From: Clarireedia homoeocarpa
Taxonomy: Eukaryota; Ascomycota; Leotiomycetes; Helotiales; Rutstroemiaceae
Length of the DNA stretch: 64,000 bases
NCBI GenBank assembly: GCA_001465935.1
Contig: LNKV01000035.1
Span: forward strand, 247,623 to 311,622
Direction: 5' to 3'
Under the pieces are notes generated by a model. The model was not told the origin of the DNA. It saw only the letters and a program-made list of their open reading frames with translations, and ran no database searches. Each line of letters opens with the position of its first letter. Position 1 is the stretch's first letter. Made by a program: the position numbers and the translations under genes. Of this stretch, positions 45,439 through 57,436 are shown one piece after another.

Positions 45439-46773
45439 GGTCATAGAATATGCCTTATGGATTATCATTACTTTCGCGAGGATACCCAATTCGAATCGAA
45501 TATCTTTGTTATCGAATTTGCGATGGATTACGAGGTTGGGCATTTTGATTTCATTTGGAGTCGAGGATTTTCCTGCACTTGTGCTTGTACGATATCTTAA
45601 ACTCATCACGAGCAAAGTGATTATTTCAGCAGCATCGAGTAATCAATCGAAATATTGAGAATATTCCTCACAATCATCAGGAGTTCCGGCCTTCTGTGAA
45701 TATTGGAAACCTCGCACCAATGGCAAGTTTCCGGGAAAGTTGGAGTTGCATTCCACCCACTGAATCCATTGTCTGTCTATTTCTGGAATCTGAAATATTT
45801 CGAGACGTTTTCCCAAGCAAAAAAGGGCGTCAGTGTGGCAATCTACTCGAATGAGCGTCGCATCTAGGGAATATGTGAGTAAAGAGGATTTGTTGTCGCG
45901 CTACGAAAGTACACAGCCACTCAAATTTGAAACACAGTTATCCTCTCATTCATTGCCCGGTTTCATGGATATCAAAATGCTGCCCCTGCATAAGCAGACA
46001 CACTTTACCAATGGTACTAAGGAGAAACTTGTGTTGTGATACGTATACATGGCGTCTGTGCTGCCCAGCGGAGGATTTTGTGGCATCTAACACGAGCTTA
46101 CTCTTTCTTTGGCAAACGGGTATTCATGACCTGCAGGCCGGAACGAAAATTGGTGGGATTGGAAATATTTGTTTGATGTGGCGAGACGCGTGTTAAATGG
46201 TATCAAATTGGTTTGTTACATGGTATACGGAAGATATCTCTGATCGTGGGACAACCAGAGCCGAATACGAATCTAAGATGGTGCGTTGTAGTTGTGCAAA
46301 TGTATCAGCATATTCTTCATGTTATAAGTAGAATATGTACACAAGTTAAGGCAATTCAAGGAGATAATTTCACCTCAAGAATCATCCAGGATATCCCTTT
46401 GTAGAAACGGTGTTCATTCATGTGCAGATCTTGCAGCTGGAGTGACTTTCCTGCACTCTTTCGGCCCTGCTCATCGTGTCATATACATCATACGACTTCA
46501 TATCTCTCCTTGCACCTCTAGCTTTCATTGCTGTTTCTGAACTCTGTAAACTCGTGCATCAACTACACCACATTGGACGCTACTTCTGGGTTAGATCGAA
46601 GTACATTGTCAAACTTTATACTCATGATTCTATATGGAATAGCCTGGTAACAGAAAAGACCTTCGCTGCAGGCTTTGAACTACTTCCAAACATCTCAGCC
46701 ATGGTAAGACATAACCCAATGATCACAAGCATACCTAGATGGGTCTTGGGACTTGATGTTCTTTACAAAATAT
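45439..46773. other. 1.3-kb intergenic region, convergent 3' flanks
   Basis: AT-rich, with only short frames lacking ATG starts or domains. No gene is supported. Confidence 0.55.
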
Positions 46774-47872
46774 TCACTCGTTGATGTATTTCTCATATAC
46801 CTCGCTGTAGAACTTCTGCCCTGACTCTCTATGGCTTCTGATTTTTGTTCTCAGCTGAGATTCACCCCAGGTGTCGTACTTGCCACTCCAAAATGGCGAG
46901 TCAATATTCTGTCCATGCTCCGACTCTCTTACTCGTTGTTCTCGCAGGCTTGGCCAGAGAGATTCGAAATCCTTCTTAGTCGCATCGCCGCGCACGCCTT
47001 GGAAGAAAGGAATACTGTATCTATCGTGTTCACTGGATAGAACCCTATGAATGGTAGCAGGACAGAGGCCGTTTGTCGCCACCTCGAAAGCTTGCCCGAT
47101 ATTCACCACGAAGGTTCCGGGTATGTTTGGCACATCAATCCATGCTCCTGAGCGATTCATAGCTTGCAAACCACGGATGTGAGGGGGCGAGGCTTGCAGG
47201 AGAAACGTCCACCAGCCGGATGAATCTTTATGAGGGCCAACACCTTGATTGTTACCATCGGAAGATATAGGACTGTAATGAACTACTTTCAAACGGTGCT
47301 GAGGGGAGAGGAATGAATGTAAGGATGATGGAGAGATATCCAGAGCTTCCGCGACCAGCGTCAAGAACCGGGCTGAAAGCTCGAACAGCGACTGGATATA
47401 TTCCTCGATGATTAATCGAATGGATGGAAGAGAAGAGGGCCACTGCGAGATATGTCAGAAACCAAAAGCAAGTGATTAGGTGCACCGGATATACTTGATT
47501 AGGGCCCCAAAGTCTTTTATATAAAGGATCTCCCTCAGCCCACTGCGATGGCATTTCCGTAGCAAACTCAAACTGTTCCCTTTGATCTGCAACTTGAGCT
47601 GTCTTCTCTGCACCCAATCCACTGTAGCCAAGAAAGTGTGGTGAGTTCTCCAGCGCGATATCACGTTTCTGGTCATCGGATAACGCAAATAGAGCCGGTA
47701 GTGCCTCTACAAGGGCATCTATGACATTCGCAGGTACTCCATGGTTCTTGATGTAGAGAAACCCAACGTCCAGAAGAATATGTCGCAACTCTTCTAGAAG
47801 TTGAGGCTTCGTTGAGAGATTGTTTGCTAGGTCCAAATCCAGTATTGGAATCTTGGTGAAGTTGGATGACAT
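46774..47872 (-). CDS. 2-oxoglutarate/Fe(II) dioxygenase (isopenicillin-N-synthase-like)
   Basis: Two exons, 47872-47495 and 47442-46774, with a 52-bp intron, encode 348 residues. The N-terminal DIOX_N domain is clear (KIPILDLDLANN, LLDVGFLYIKNHGVP, LGYSGLGAEKT). The C-terminal double-stranded beta-helix has the iron ligands in GPHKDSSGWWTFLLQ (H197, D199) and ATIHRVLSS (H258), and the 2OG-binding RYS a few residues later. IPGTFVVNIGQAFEVATNG is the family's signature strand. Fungal members oxidise small molecules, in secondary metabolism or hormone- or flavonoid-like breakdown. The substrate is unknown. No other biosynthetic genes flank it, so it is probably a stand-alone enzyme. No signal peptide. 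Confidence 0.93.
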
Positions 47873-48469
47873 GGCACACTAGAGAGGCAATTGCTTCACA
47901 AATGCACAGAGTGTGATGTTCTTTACCCAAATAGGCTATATATCAAAAACGTTGATTCTTTGTAATCTTACCTAAATCGCACCCATGCACGTGGTGTCTA
48001 TTTAAATGTCGCACACCAAGATTTCAATCTTCACCTATATATAATTAAAAAAAAATGAAAACTTGATGTTTTTGATTTTTATAAATTGGATATAATTCAG
48101 CAACCCATAGAACTCTTAAATTTATTTGCAGAAATTTTATTGGAATTTTTTGACAAAAGTTCAAAATATTTTAAAAGTCTTAAATCAACTTTTGCTGAGC
48201 ATTCTTGTGTGTCACGACTAAACGGACCTGCCCCTGCGTGTCGTGCCAGTAAGGCTTCATTTGGTGTGACCGACTACGCTCATTTGTCCAATCGAGAGCG
48301 GTCGCGTTTATTCACGTGAATCACTTCCTGTATATAGTCTCTCCGAGTTCTGCAGCTCTTTAGTTCATTAGTTGTCAATCTTATGGTCATTTTGTATTCA
48401 TTGTTAGCAGTTCGTTGAAACCTCTCCCACATTCAGTGTACAGACTTAGCAAGAAAAATTCCGTAAAGA
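47873..48469. other. AT-rich intergenic region
   Basis: It contains the promoter of the dioxygenase gene (minus) and a very AT-rich part at 48030-48190. No gene is supported. Confidence 0.6.
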
Positions 48470-49070
48470 TGGAAGAATCGGCCGAACCTTTTCAACCTAT
48501 CCGTCCACAGATTTGATTGTCTCCAGAAGATAAAGTAATGTACGAACGTATTGCGGCTTCGGGAGATGCCACGATCATCACCCCAGCTGAGAGACACCAG
48601 ATCGAGTGCCCCTTACCGCCCGACGAAGAACTTAAGAAGATCATGTTTGTAGAGAGAAAACAGGTCTCACCCTGGCAGAAATCAATGACAAGGCAATAAC
48701 GATTCCAGATACCCTCAGCGAAATCGAAACATACATTCTCCTGCATGGCGCGAATTATGATCCTTTTGCCCACCCGCCAACAGGTGGTAGAAATAGGTTA
48801 CAACCTCTTGGAGATCCGCATCCATGGGAAACAGCACTTTTTATTCGAGCTGTGGATCCGGATCACGACGAGTCAGCACCTGTTCCATCTGAGGGCGATC
48901 TCTCCGGGTTCAAGGGAGAGATTGTTATCCCGCTTCCCAAGTTTCTGACTGGTTATACCACTGTTTCTTTGCGAAAAGCGAGGATTGGGAGACTCGATAC
49001 AAGGCGACTAAAGAAGGACCCGCTGAACCAATGGTTAGTACAACACATCCTTCCTTTTCCCTTACAATAA
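48470..49070 (+). pseudogene. Broken gene: in-frame stop plus frameshift
   Basis: From the ATG at 48470 the frame reads MEESAEPFQPIRPQI, meets TGA at 48515-48517, then continues in the same frame with LSPEDKVMYERIAASGDA and a Glu/Pro-rich stretch to about 48660. Near 48661-48664 (GAGAAAACAGG) the coding-like frame shifts by one base. It then runs TGLTLAEINDKAITIPDTL, HPPTGGRNRLQPLGDPH, WETALFIRAVDPDHDESAP and FLTGYTTVSLRKARIGRL to 49070. No intron with usable splice sites spans either break. The stop could be a CGA-to-TGA change. I do not recognise the family. Sequencing error at the A-run is the main alternative for the shift. Confidence 0.55.
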
Positions 49071-51149
49071 TGTTATACTTTTCATCTTATGGGCAATAAT
49101 GATGAAACATAGCCTCGTTTAACCCCATATCCTGCTTATCGTTCAGGAATGGAACCTCAGCTATACTAAATCTACACTGCACAATGACTCAGTTCACCGA
49201 AGGGCTGCAGCATAGAGCCCTATGACCGTTATATAATCAAGCTCAAATCTAACTCCAGGATTACCAAATAGATAACCAAGAACCCAATGGGTAGCCTATT
49301 ATCCTGTGAGTTATCCAAAACCTAGCAGGTTATTTACGACCTATTAACCACTAACCTCGACAATGCAATTTCCCTATTACACATGGGGTCCTAGATACCT
49401 CCTAGGTAGTGGGTTGGATCATAGAGGCACCAATCCACCCATTGCGATCCCATTCACTGGGTCCTCGCCGCAGCTTATTTACAGAACAGCATCTATTTTA
49501 TCATGACTCAGAACCCTTCATAAGCTACGATACCATTTCAGGGTGCGATGGACAGTTCAGAATAAATGAGAGAATGACGAAGAATTCATCCAACTTAAAT
49601 GGCTGTTTTTGAAAGTTCGAATCAATGGACATGTTCTTGCGTCTGGTCTTACAATTCTTCCAGCACCTACAAAAATCCCGGCTAAGCAACAAGATAGGAC
49701 AAAGTAGTTAGATCAGATTTTAGACACGAAAGAAGGATGGTAAGGAATACTTCATGAAATTGAGTTTACGGTGGAACTCTTAGGATTACTAAATGATGGG
49801 CAAATACGCGTGGCTGCCATGTCTCCCCCTAATCTCACCCCCAACGAATGTGCCCACGTATGTGGTAGTGAACTTACCTAGATTGACTTCATCATTTGTC
49901 TGACTGCGACCATAAAGTTAGATATACCTTCCCCCTCCTTTTTTGAAAAGACCAGCATCAAATTACTGAAATTTAGCAGTTGCAGATGTCGAATTCTTCA
50001 TCTCCATAGATTGCTCATTGCTGGTCATGCTGAATGATTCAACTACGACGCGGCCTGTCATTCCCCTATTGCAGCTGCCCAACCAAATCGAGACAGGCTC
50101 ACAGAAAATATGCGCCATTCTCTTTGAGAGCATTGCTTCAATGGTCGTTCTGACTTGCTACCTAGCAGCAACAGCAGTGGGCTTATTTCTGAGCTCAAGC
50201 AACTATGTGTATGCCCGCCCATCTGCCACTGACTTCCGGGTGCTCGCAGCCATCATATCTATCCATATTAGCTCATCACCAGAGTTTGACGTGTTCAAGT
50301 AGTTCTAACTACTGGAAGAACTCTTCTCACGGAGGGGTCAACAGCTACGGACAGATTCGACGCGCAGTATTTCCTAAAAAATCTACAAGCCAAGATGTAC
50401 TTTCGTCAAACAGACTTTTCACGACGTAGGAATTGTAACTAAGGCTACTTTTCGTGATTCATCTAATAACGTGATATGTTACGATGAAAAAGGTCAAGCT
50501 TTTGAGGACATTCCGATGGGCGTGCATCGAGGCCGCAAAAGACTAAGTAGCATTTTGATTTAACGTAGAAATATATGATTGAAAGAAATATCAAAGACGC
50601 ATACCTATAGATAATGCGCACTAATTGGTCTAAAGACTAGGTAGAAGTTCCTCACTCATCGGAGATGCATTTGTGGCTATAGTCATCGTTATGATGTAGC
50701 ACAGTGCATCGATGAGAAAACACGTCGAAGGCACATAAGAGCAAGCAAATGTTGCAAAAAATTATCCTTAGAAACACAGTCTCATTCTAATACTCATAAA
50801 AAACGGCTGATATAGATATTTGCTGCGGTTGGGCAGTCGAAGGGCGAAGTTGACTCGAATTGCCGCAAAGGGACTTAGGCCCCTCTACCATCCATCATAC
50901 AACCAATACCCACACCTGATCTTCCATAATATCCCAATTAATCTCTGATTCTATTTATCCAATCAAAGGTTTCTTAGGTTCCGCTTATCGCACTCTCAAA
51001 CATATAAAAACCCTCCACTCCTCCAAAAATCCCCTTCCTCGCTTCCTCCATCTTCCTCAACAAAATTTTCCACTCTCCGCACCTTCAACCATCAGCCACT
51101 TCTTCACCAACCCATTTCTACCTTCCAAAATACCTTCTTCCATCTCAAA
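49071..51149. other. 2.1-kb gene-poor AT-rich region
   Basis: No gene is supported. The frame at 50018-50302 has a hydrophobic stretch but no usable context. The last 200 bp form the promoter of the dehydrogenase gene, with CCAAT and TATA elements listed separately. Confidence 0.5.
50959..51010 (+). promoter_or_regulatory. CCAAT box and TATA box of the dehydrogenase gene
   Basis: CCAATCAAAGGTTT at 50959-50972 and TATAAAAA at 51003-51010 lie about 190 and 147 bp before the ATG at 51150. Order and spacing suit a fungal core promoter. The CCAAT 14-mer is identical to the one upstream of HEM2. Confidence 0.5.
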
Positions 51150-52460
51150 ATGCCTAGAAATATTACATACTTCATCACCGGATCCAATAAAGGTATTTTA
51201 TAAATTCTCAAATAGGGGCCCCCTTTTCATATCGCTTACCATATACCCCGCACCCGCCCTCATACTGTACTAACACTCCACCCCACCCCAGGCATTGGCA
51301 ACAACCTAACCCGCGCCCTCCTTCTCCGTCCCTCCACAACCATCATAGCCACCACTCGCGCGCCCTCTCCAACCCTCTCCAACCTTCCCAAACACCCCAC
51401 CTCAACCATCATCCACCTCCCTCTAGAATTCACACCCGAGTCTCTCTCCGCGCTCCCCTCTCTCCTCACTCAACACGGCATCCAAAAGATCAACATCTTA
51501 ATTCTCAACGCCGGAAAAGCATCCTCATTTCAATCTGTCGCAGACACCAGTTTGGCAGAGTTGCGCGAGCATTTTGAGATTAATACTCTGTTTCCGGTGG
51601 CGCTTTGGCAGGTTTTGAGGCCGTTTTTCTTTACTGCGGGAGATGCTAAGCTTCAAGATGGGGCGGAGAAGGAAGGAAATGAGCCTGCTGAACGGAGGGA
51701 GAAGGAGAGTATAGGAAATGAAGTGAAGAAAATCATTTACATCAGCAGCACACTCGGCTCGATTGCGGGCATGGAGAGCAGCGTGGCAAGTCTCGCATAT
51801 GGGGTCAGCAAGGCGGGAGGAGATTATTTCGTCAGAAAGTTACATTTCGAGGAGAAAGAGGTGGTGAGTTTGGCGTTACATCCGGGGTATGTTTTTGCTT
51901 TTCTTTTGCGATGATTTGTTTTCTGGATCCGAGGTAAGAGAGCGGGGATGAGGAGTGAAAGAGATAATAGATTCGAGCACGCAAGGGGAAGAGAACCAAG
52001 AGAAGGGATGGTGAATGGAGATTAAGAGTAGGAGATATATAGTGAGGAAGTGGATACTAATCAGAAATCAAACATTATAGATGGGTAAAAACCGACAACG
52101 GTCAAGCATTCGCCGACAGTGTAGGGATCGCTGAACCACCTATGAGGTAAGTGACTTTTGCATCATTTCCTCTCTGTCTCTTGTTTTGCCATATTCGACT
52201 CCAATTGAAACTCCATGGATCTTCTTCATTTTGAAAATGCACTCGGTTCCCCTCTTCCCTAAGAAACAGTTGGCTAATCTTCATTGCTTTTACAGTATAG
52301 AGGAAAGTGTTCATGGCCTACTCGCTCAGGTATGTAGACTTGCTATTTCCGAGAAGCCATGGCGGTGGTACTGATGTTTTCCGTTTAGATTGACGCAGCA
52401 ACAAAATCCACTACGTCAGGCGCATTCCTCTCATATGATGGATCTGTTGTTCCATGGTAA
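51150..52460 (+). CDS. Short-chain dehydrogenase/reductase
   Basis: Five exons, 51150-51192, 51292-51886, 52081-52146, 52296-52329 and 52389-52460, encode 269 residues. The cofactor motif YFITGSNKGIGNN is rebuilt across the first intron. NILILNAGKA, IIYISSTLGSIAG (catalytic Ser) and YGVSKAGGDYF (YxxxK) follow, then LALHPGWVKTDNG. It closes with SGAFLSYDGSVVPW, typical of the norsolorinic-acid-ketoreductase-like group of fungal SDRs. An insert of Glu/Lys-rich residues after PFFFTAGDAKLQ is unusual. The gene stands alone, not in a visible cluster. Substrate unknown; NAD(P)H-dependent reduction of a carbonyl is inferred. Its first intron and 34-nt exon 4 follow normal splice signals. Confidence 0.9.
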
Positions 52461-52809
52461 AAAGTGCTGTGTAGTCGCGAAGTGCTTGCCAGACCTGCAG
52501 CTCGAACGGCCAGCTCAATTTTTAAAACCGGAACAAAACGCATCGACAGAAATTGATGATTGAAGCAATTTTAATTAGTATTTATCCACTGAAACACCAC
52601 CATTGTCTTCTATTTAGTTACTATCCAAATCCCAAAATGTCTTCAAAAGTCCCACGACAGACACCAGAAACTTTTCCAAGCTGCGAATGTAACCAAGCAG
52701 CTGAAAGATATCTAAAGCCGCCCAATAATTTACTCTACAAAATATCCTGCCCAATCCTCCCATTAACATGAGCTCGACTAATATGGAAGAACATATGGAA
52801 TAATGATTT
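52461..52809. other. Intergenic, convergent 3' ends
   Basis: A 349-bp spacer between the dehydrogenase (plus) and the permease (minus). Nothing further is recognised. Confidence 0.6.
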
Positions 52810-54999
52810 TTAAACTTTTTCGCCACCCTTTGTCACCCTCCCAATTGCCCCTTTTAACCCATTAACATCCCCTACTGAAACCATATTGGACGACATATCT
52901 CTATCTAGCTCGACTGCTTGTAGACCAATCGTAGGGCCGACATATTTTTTCCCTTGAATGAACCACCAGACGCCAGCGAAAATTGTCAAGGCCCCGGTAA
53001 TCAGACTTGAGTAATTCATGCTCACAGCATCGAATGGCATGGTGTAGGGGAAACAATATATGACCACGAATACGATGATATACAGACAGCTAACGATATT
53101 GATCGTGTATCCGACCACGTTATTCATCTGGTAAGGGCCTGGTGTCATGCTGTTAGTATATGGACCCTGCTCGTGAGTAGAGCGTGAGAAGCGGTGAGTG
53201 AAAATAAAAGGTAGGATCGCAGCGAGATATGAAAGAGTTATCAAAACGGCGAAAGATCCAACGAAAGCGTTGAAAGCAGCCGATGAAGCAACGTAAATGG
53301 CACCAAGAATGGTGCTCCAGACGGCGCAGGCGATGGTCGCATTGAAAGGGTTCTTATGACGTGGGTGTATGGCGTGGAGCCAGTGTGAAAATGGAACTGC
53401 GTCGTCTCGAGCAAGTGTCCAGAGACATCTACCAGCAGTTATGTAGGTGCCGATCAGAGTACAGAAGGTTGGGAAGAAGATAGCGAATAGTAGGCCGGCT
53501 GTGCCCGCACGAGAGCCGGTTGCCTGAGCATAGATCTCAGCTAGGGGGAAGTAGGGCGCATTTAGAACGGCATCAAGATCAGTGGTAGCGTAGACTGAAT
53601 TGTAATTACATTAGCATATTTGGGACTCATATTTGTGTAAAGGATGATAGGAAGAAAATACGTGTCACAGGATATCCCGGCCCTGAACACCGCCATATTC
53701 TACTTGCTGTCTAAAATAGAGGGCTTCGCAGTACTTACAGATAGCTACTGTGTAACAGAATGCAGTAATGAACCCGATAACCATCTGAGCAGCCATTGCC
53801 AGAGGTACGTTACGCTTGGGATTGGGGATCTCTTCGGCGAGATGGGAAACGCAGTCTGGGGTTCCAACAGCATATGCTCCATTCAACATACCAGCAAGAA
53901 ACACGAAGCCGTTGCTGGAGTATCCCGTTCCATTGGCCCAATCCGCCCAGACGAACGATGAAGTTGCGTAGCCATCCCCGGTCGTGTGTGGCGTGATAGC
54001 ACATACGACAATGGTGATACTACGAATCGAAATTAGCTCCACCAACGTAGATAAGTTCGCTCTTATGTGATGGGCTCATAATCAAAGGGCATAAGAAAAT
54101 CAATCCTATGATTCCTATCTGCCATTCTCCTATGTATTAACGTATCAAAAGGACAGACGTTGAATCAAGAGGGAAATTCCGGATGACGCCGTAAAAATTG
54201 AGAGTTGATAAAGAAGCTAATAGGAGAACGAAAAACTTACAAAACACCACCTAGAATAAAGAAGAGGCCAATGTTGTTGATCATAGGTAAAGCTTTGTTG
54301 GCAAACATGACGATAAAACAAGATATCCATGTGACGATAACGTATGCTATGAAGATTTGCCATCTCTCGATAACGTAGTCAGGATGGTAAAGGGCGTACA
54401 TTGCAACGGCGATATTCGATGTTATAGAACCAATACTCGCTAACAATAGTTAGATAGTCCTGCGCATAGTTGCATGCACAAACTCACCACTTCCGCAGAT
54501 CCACGCAAATGTATTCCACCAGCCCGCGAACCATCCACATGCCCTGCCATACTTAGGCCCAGGAGTGACTGAAGCCCAATGATAGACGCCAGCACTGCTA
54601 GGAATCGAGGAAGCCAGCTCGGCAAGAGAAGCTGCGATAAGCCAGTAGAACAATGAGACGACGATAAATTCATACAGTACCCCTGGCGGTCCACCATTGC
54701 TAAGCGAAATCGTTAGTTTATCTTCGCCATTAAGTGGTGGGATGTGGCACATACTAAATTGCGACAGCAATACTGCCTCCTAATGCAGACCAGGTACTGC
54801 CAGTGACAAGTCCCACTGAGCAAATAGAGAGCAGAGAGAAATTACGTTCCACTTCTTGAACATGGCCAGTCTCATTGATTTCACCTAATTGCATTTTTGG
54901 ATGGATATCAACCATTGTCGCCATGTCAGATTGTGAAGTCGATGACAAGGAAGAATTAGGCGCAGGGAATTTCTCCTGGTTGTTAATATGCTGGTTCAT
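52810..54999 (-). CDS. Amino-acid/GABA/choline permease (APC family)
   Basis: Five exons on the minus strand, 54999-54755, 54699-54488, 54439-54241, 54019-53739 and 53594-52810, encode 573 residues with about twelve hydrophobic segments. Family marks are SICSVGLVTGSTWSALGGSI (TM1), GPPGVLYEFIVVSLFYWLIAASLAELASSIPSSAGVYHW, WFAGWWNTFAWICGSASIGSI, DCVSHLAEEIPNPKRNVP, the conserved cytosolic loop with acidic residues, and RCLWTLARDDAVPFS. These place it with the fungal GABA/choline (Uga4/Hnm1) permeases that import small amines across the plasma membrane. Intron 3 (221 bp) is long for this locus, so an extra small exon there cannot be excluded. The substrate is not readable from sequence. Confidence 0.9.
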
Positions 55000-56155
55000 G
55001 CTGCAAGATTTTGAGGTGAATCACAATTTCCGTGAAATAAAAGGTCATTTGATTTCCTTGATCAGTGGATGGGAGGAGATTGCGATTTATAGGCAGATAT
55101 GCCTCATACGCTGACACCGATGAAAAAGATGTCCAGCTTGAAGAGAATGGGCAGGAGCGAGTACTATGCATGTTATCCATTTGACATTAATAAAGTCGGT
55201 TGATACCAGATTTGTCTTTGCATGTCTCATTGCACAGTACCTTATCCGGCAAATAAGGATCTCACATGGATGCAATAAAATCAAGACCATGATTAACAAC
55301 AAGAAGTACCGATACGGCATGTTCAGCTTCGGCGCACTTGGCTTTGGATGAGCAAGCCCCAGAGATCATGCGGATTCCCGTGAAGTGTGTCGCCCCTGCT
55401 AAATTCGATGCAAAATTGACCATAGAGATGTATGATAGATCACTTAACCGAAAGCCAATACGCGTGGGCCAATCGCTCTCAAAGCACGTAAGGTGGGATG
55501 TTCAACACATGTACTGTACGTACGAAGTGGAGCGAATGGCCGATATGCAGAACTAAAGTGCGCAATGCATCCTTACCTGTTTGACCGATGGGAAGATAAG
55601 GACCATGAATAGAAAACCTTATGTAACATTTACCACTCCAAAGATCCAGGCGCATCCGCTCGGGCTCTATTATTTCGAGATGTAAGATATAAAATCGTAC
55701 GACCTGAGATGAGTGTGACATTGGAACCAGCTTCCCGGAAAGCTGCTGCTTGAAGATCATCGGCGTCATTCTGAATGTTCCTGAAATTGCATTTTCAACT
55801 GTGATGATTGCCTTCCCCGACGCGGGTATCCGCGTGGAATATGCAACTTACCCCAGCTTCGGACACCAAAGATTCCAGGTAGCACCAGCTCTAATAGCAC
55901 GCTCCTGCTGTGGTGATCTTGGCTGACCCTTGGAAGATAACTGGGAGCGTAACTGCCGCGTTGCGCTGAGCTTGTTTGCTTGCCTCTTCCCTCGCAAACA
56001 CGAGTTATGTCGACAGCAAGTGCTACATATACAGAGACAATGTGAAGGACGCATCGCCCCTTCTGCAGGCATCCACGTTGAGAAGAGGTCATTGTGCTTT
56101 GAAAGTTTGTGGTTATACATGAATTTGAGCCGCCGTCAACCACACGCCAGCTTGA
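55000..56155. other. 1.2-kb intergenic region
   Basis: It holds the permease promoter (minus) and the 3' flank of the acetyltransferase (minus). Short frames on both strands lack domains. No gene is supported. Confidence 0.55.
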
Positions 56156-56722
56156 CTAAATAACTGATTTCATGGCACACCTGCTGTCTTGGTCATGGTG
56201 TAATGATTCCTCTTTGATCAAAGTGGCGAGTTCTGGGCCGATATCACTGAGTTCTAGCTCAAAATATCCAATCCTCTGATACCACGGATAATTCCAAGGA
56301 ACGACCTTGTTCGTAGTCAATGAGATTGCAGAATATCCTTCTCTCTTGACATCTGCGGTCATCCTTTCCATCAATGCCGTACCAATGCCTCTGCGTTGAT
56401 GGCTTTTCGCAACTGAAACTTCGGTTATATGGAACTGCCCATCTAGTGTTACTCCTCCCACGAATCCCACTGGCATATCTTGAGAATCAACAGCAACCCA
56501 AAGATGATGCTGATCGACCATAGCTGACAGCAACAACGGATCCACGACAGAATCACCAACGTCGACGTTGAAACTTGAGAATAGCTCAGCTGCCGACCTC
56601 TCAACGTCTGCTAGCGAGGGTACATCCTCGTGTCGTGCTTCACGAATATTATGTTGACGAGACTTGGTTACCTCGGGTTGCTCATGTACCTCTGGCATGG
56701 CAGTTAATCGTACCATCGACAT
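56156..56722 (-). CDS. GNAT-family N-acetyltransferase
   Basis: Single exon of 188 residues from the ATG at 56722. The frame is open further upstream to 56887, but only through a TTG, and that part is low-quality. The fold is GNAT: NIREARHEDVPSLADVERSAAELF, then DMPVGFVGGVTLDGQFHITEVSVAKSHQRRGIGTALMERM with the acetyl-CoA loop QRRGIG. The C-terminal AISLTTNKVVPWNYPWYQRIGYFE, with its Tyr and Gly, is typical of small-molecule acetyltransferases. The acceptor is unknown. It is divergent from the HAD phosphatase gene, with 714 bp between start codons. Confidence 0.92.
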   Translation of the reverse strand: MSMVRLTAMPEVHEQPEVTKSRQHNIREARHEDVPSLADVERSAAELFSSFNVDVGDSVVDPLLLSAMVDQHHLWVAVDSQDMPVGFVGGVTLDGQFHITEVSVAKSHQRRGIGTALMERMTADVKREGYSAISLTTNKVVPWNYPWYQRIGYFELELSDIGPELATLIKEESLHHDQDSRCAMKSVI

Positions 56723-57436
56723 GACGAGATGCGAATATCGAAAAGTCTGGAATATTGGACAACGGCAAAAGTGAGACACTCTCGAATGGGATGAGTGAGA
56801 CAACCGAATACAAGGCGCTGGGCGTGTGGTTGAGAAGAAGAAAAAAGATATATTTTTCACTGAATCTTTGGGTGACTTTGCCGACAAGAATCAAAGAACG
56901 AATCAATAAAGGTAACCTCGAACATGAAGAAAAGTGACTCAGTCAGTTGTGGAAGAGCCAAAAGCGCCGAGAGGGAGCTGACTGTTGCTAGCTCGGCTAC
57001 ATTTAGCCATCAAGGGGCCTGGCCATCTTCAGACTCTGCATAACCTGCAAGCAATATCCACCACCACATCTTCAGATTTCCCCTTGAAACCCCGAGTAAC
57101 ATATTTCTCCATCTCCAGATTCTATTCTATTAGCAAAAGTCTTGACTATTGGTAGAGTAAGAGACTTGGTAGGTTGGGCAAGATATCTGGACCCTACGGT
57201 AAAACCAACTAAATGTACTTGTACTATGTAAGTAAGTGTATGTATGATCCATGTACAGTAAGGCCGCTAAAAATGTGGTTGGCGTTTGCCACTGTAAGCC
57301 AGCTCTGACGTCGGTCTTACCAAGCAATTGCACAAGTATTTTTTTGCGACACCATAAACAATTCTATTTCTGTGCTCCTGTGCTCCTGTGCATCACGGCT
57401 ACTTTCTATCTACTAATCGCTTTCTTGATCGCCGCG
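56723..57436. promoter_or_regulatory. Divergent promoter, GNAT / MDP1-type phosphatase
   Basis: A 714-bp interval between divergent start codons. It contains an in-frame upstream ATG for the phosphatase at 57251 (see findings) and a GTGCTCCT repeat at about 57373-57390. No other element is recognised. Confidence 0.5.

Noticed and set aside
46476..46784. 102-codon frame with a hydrophobic N-terminus
   Set aside because: It starts with GTG and overlaps the 3' end of the dioxygenase gene; no supporting context.
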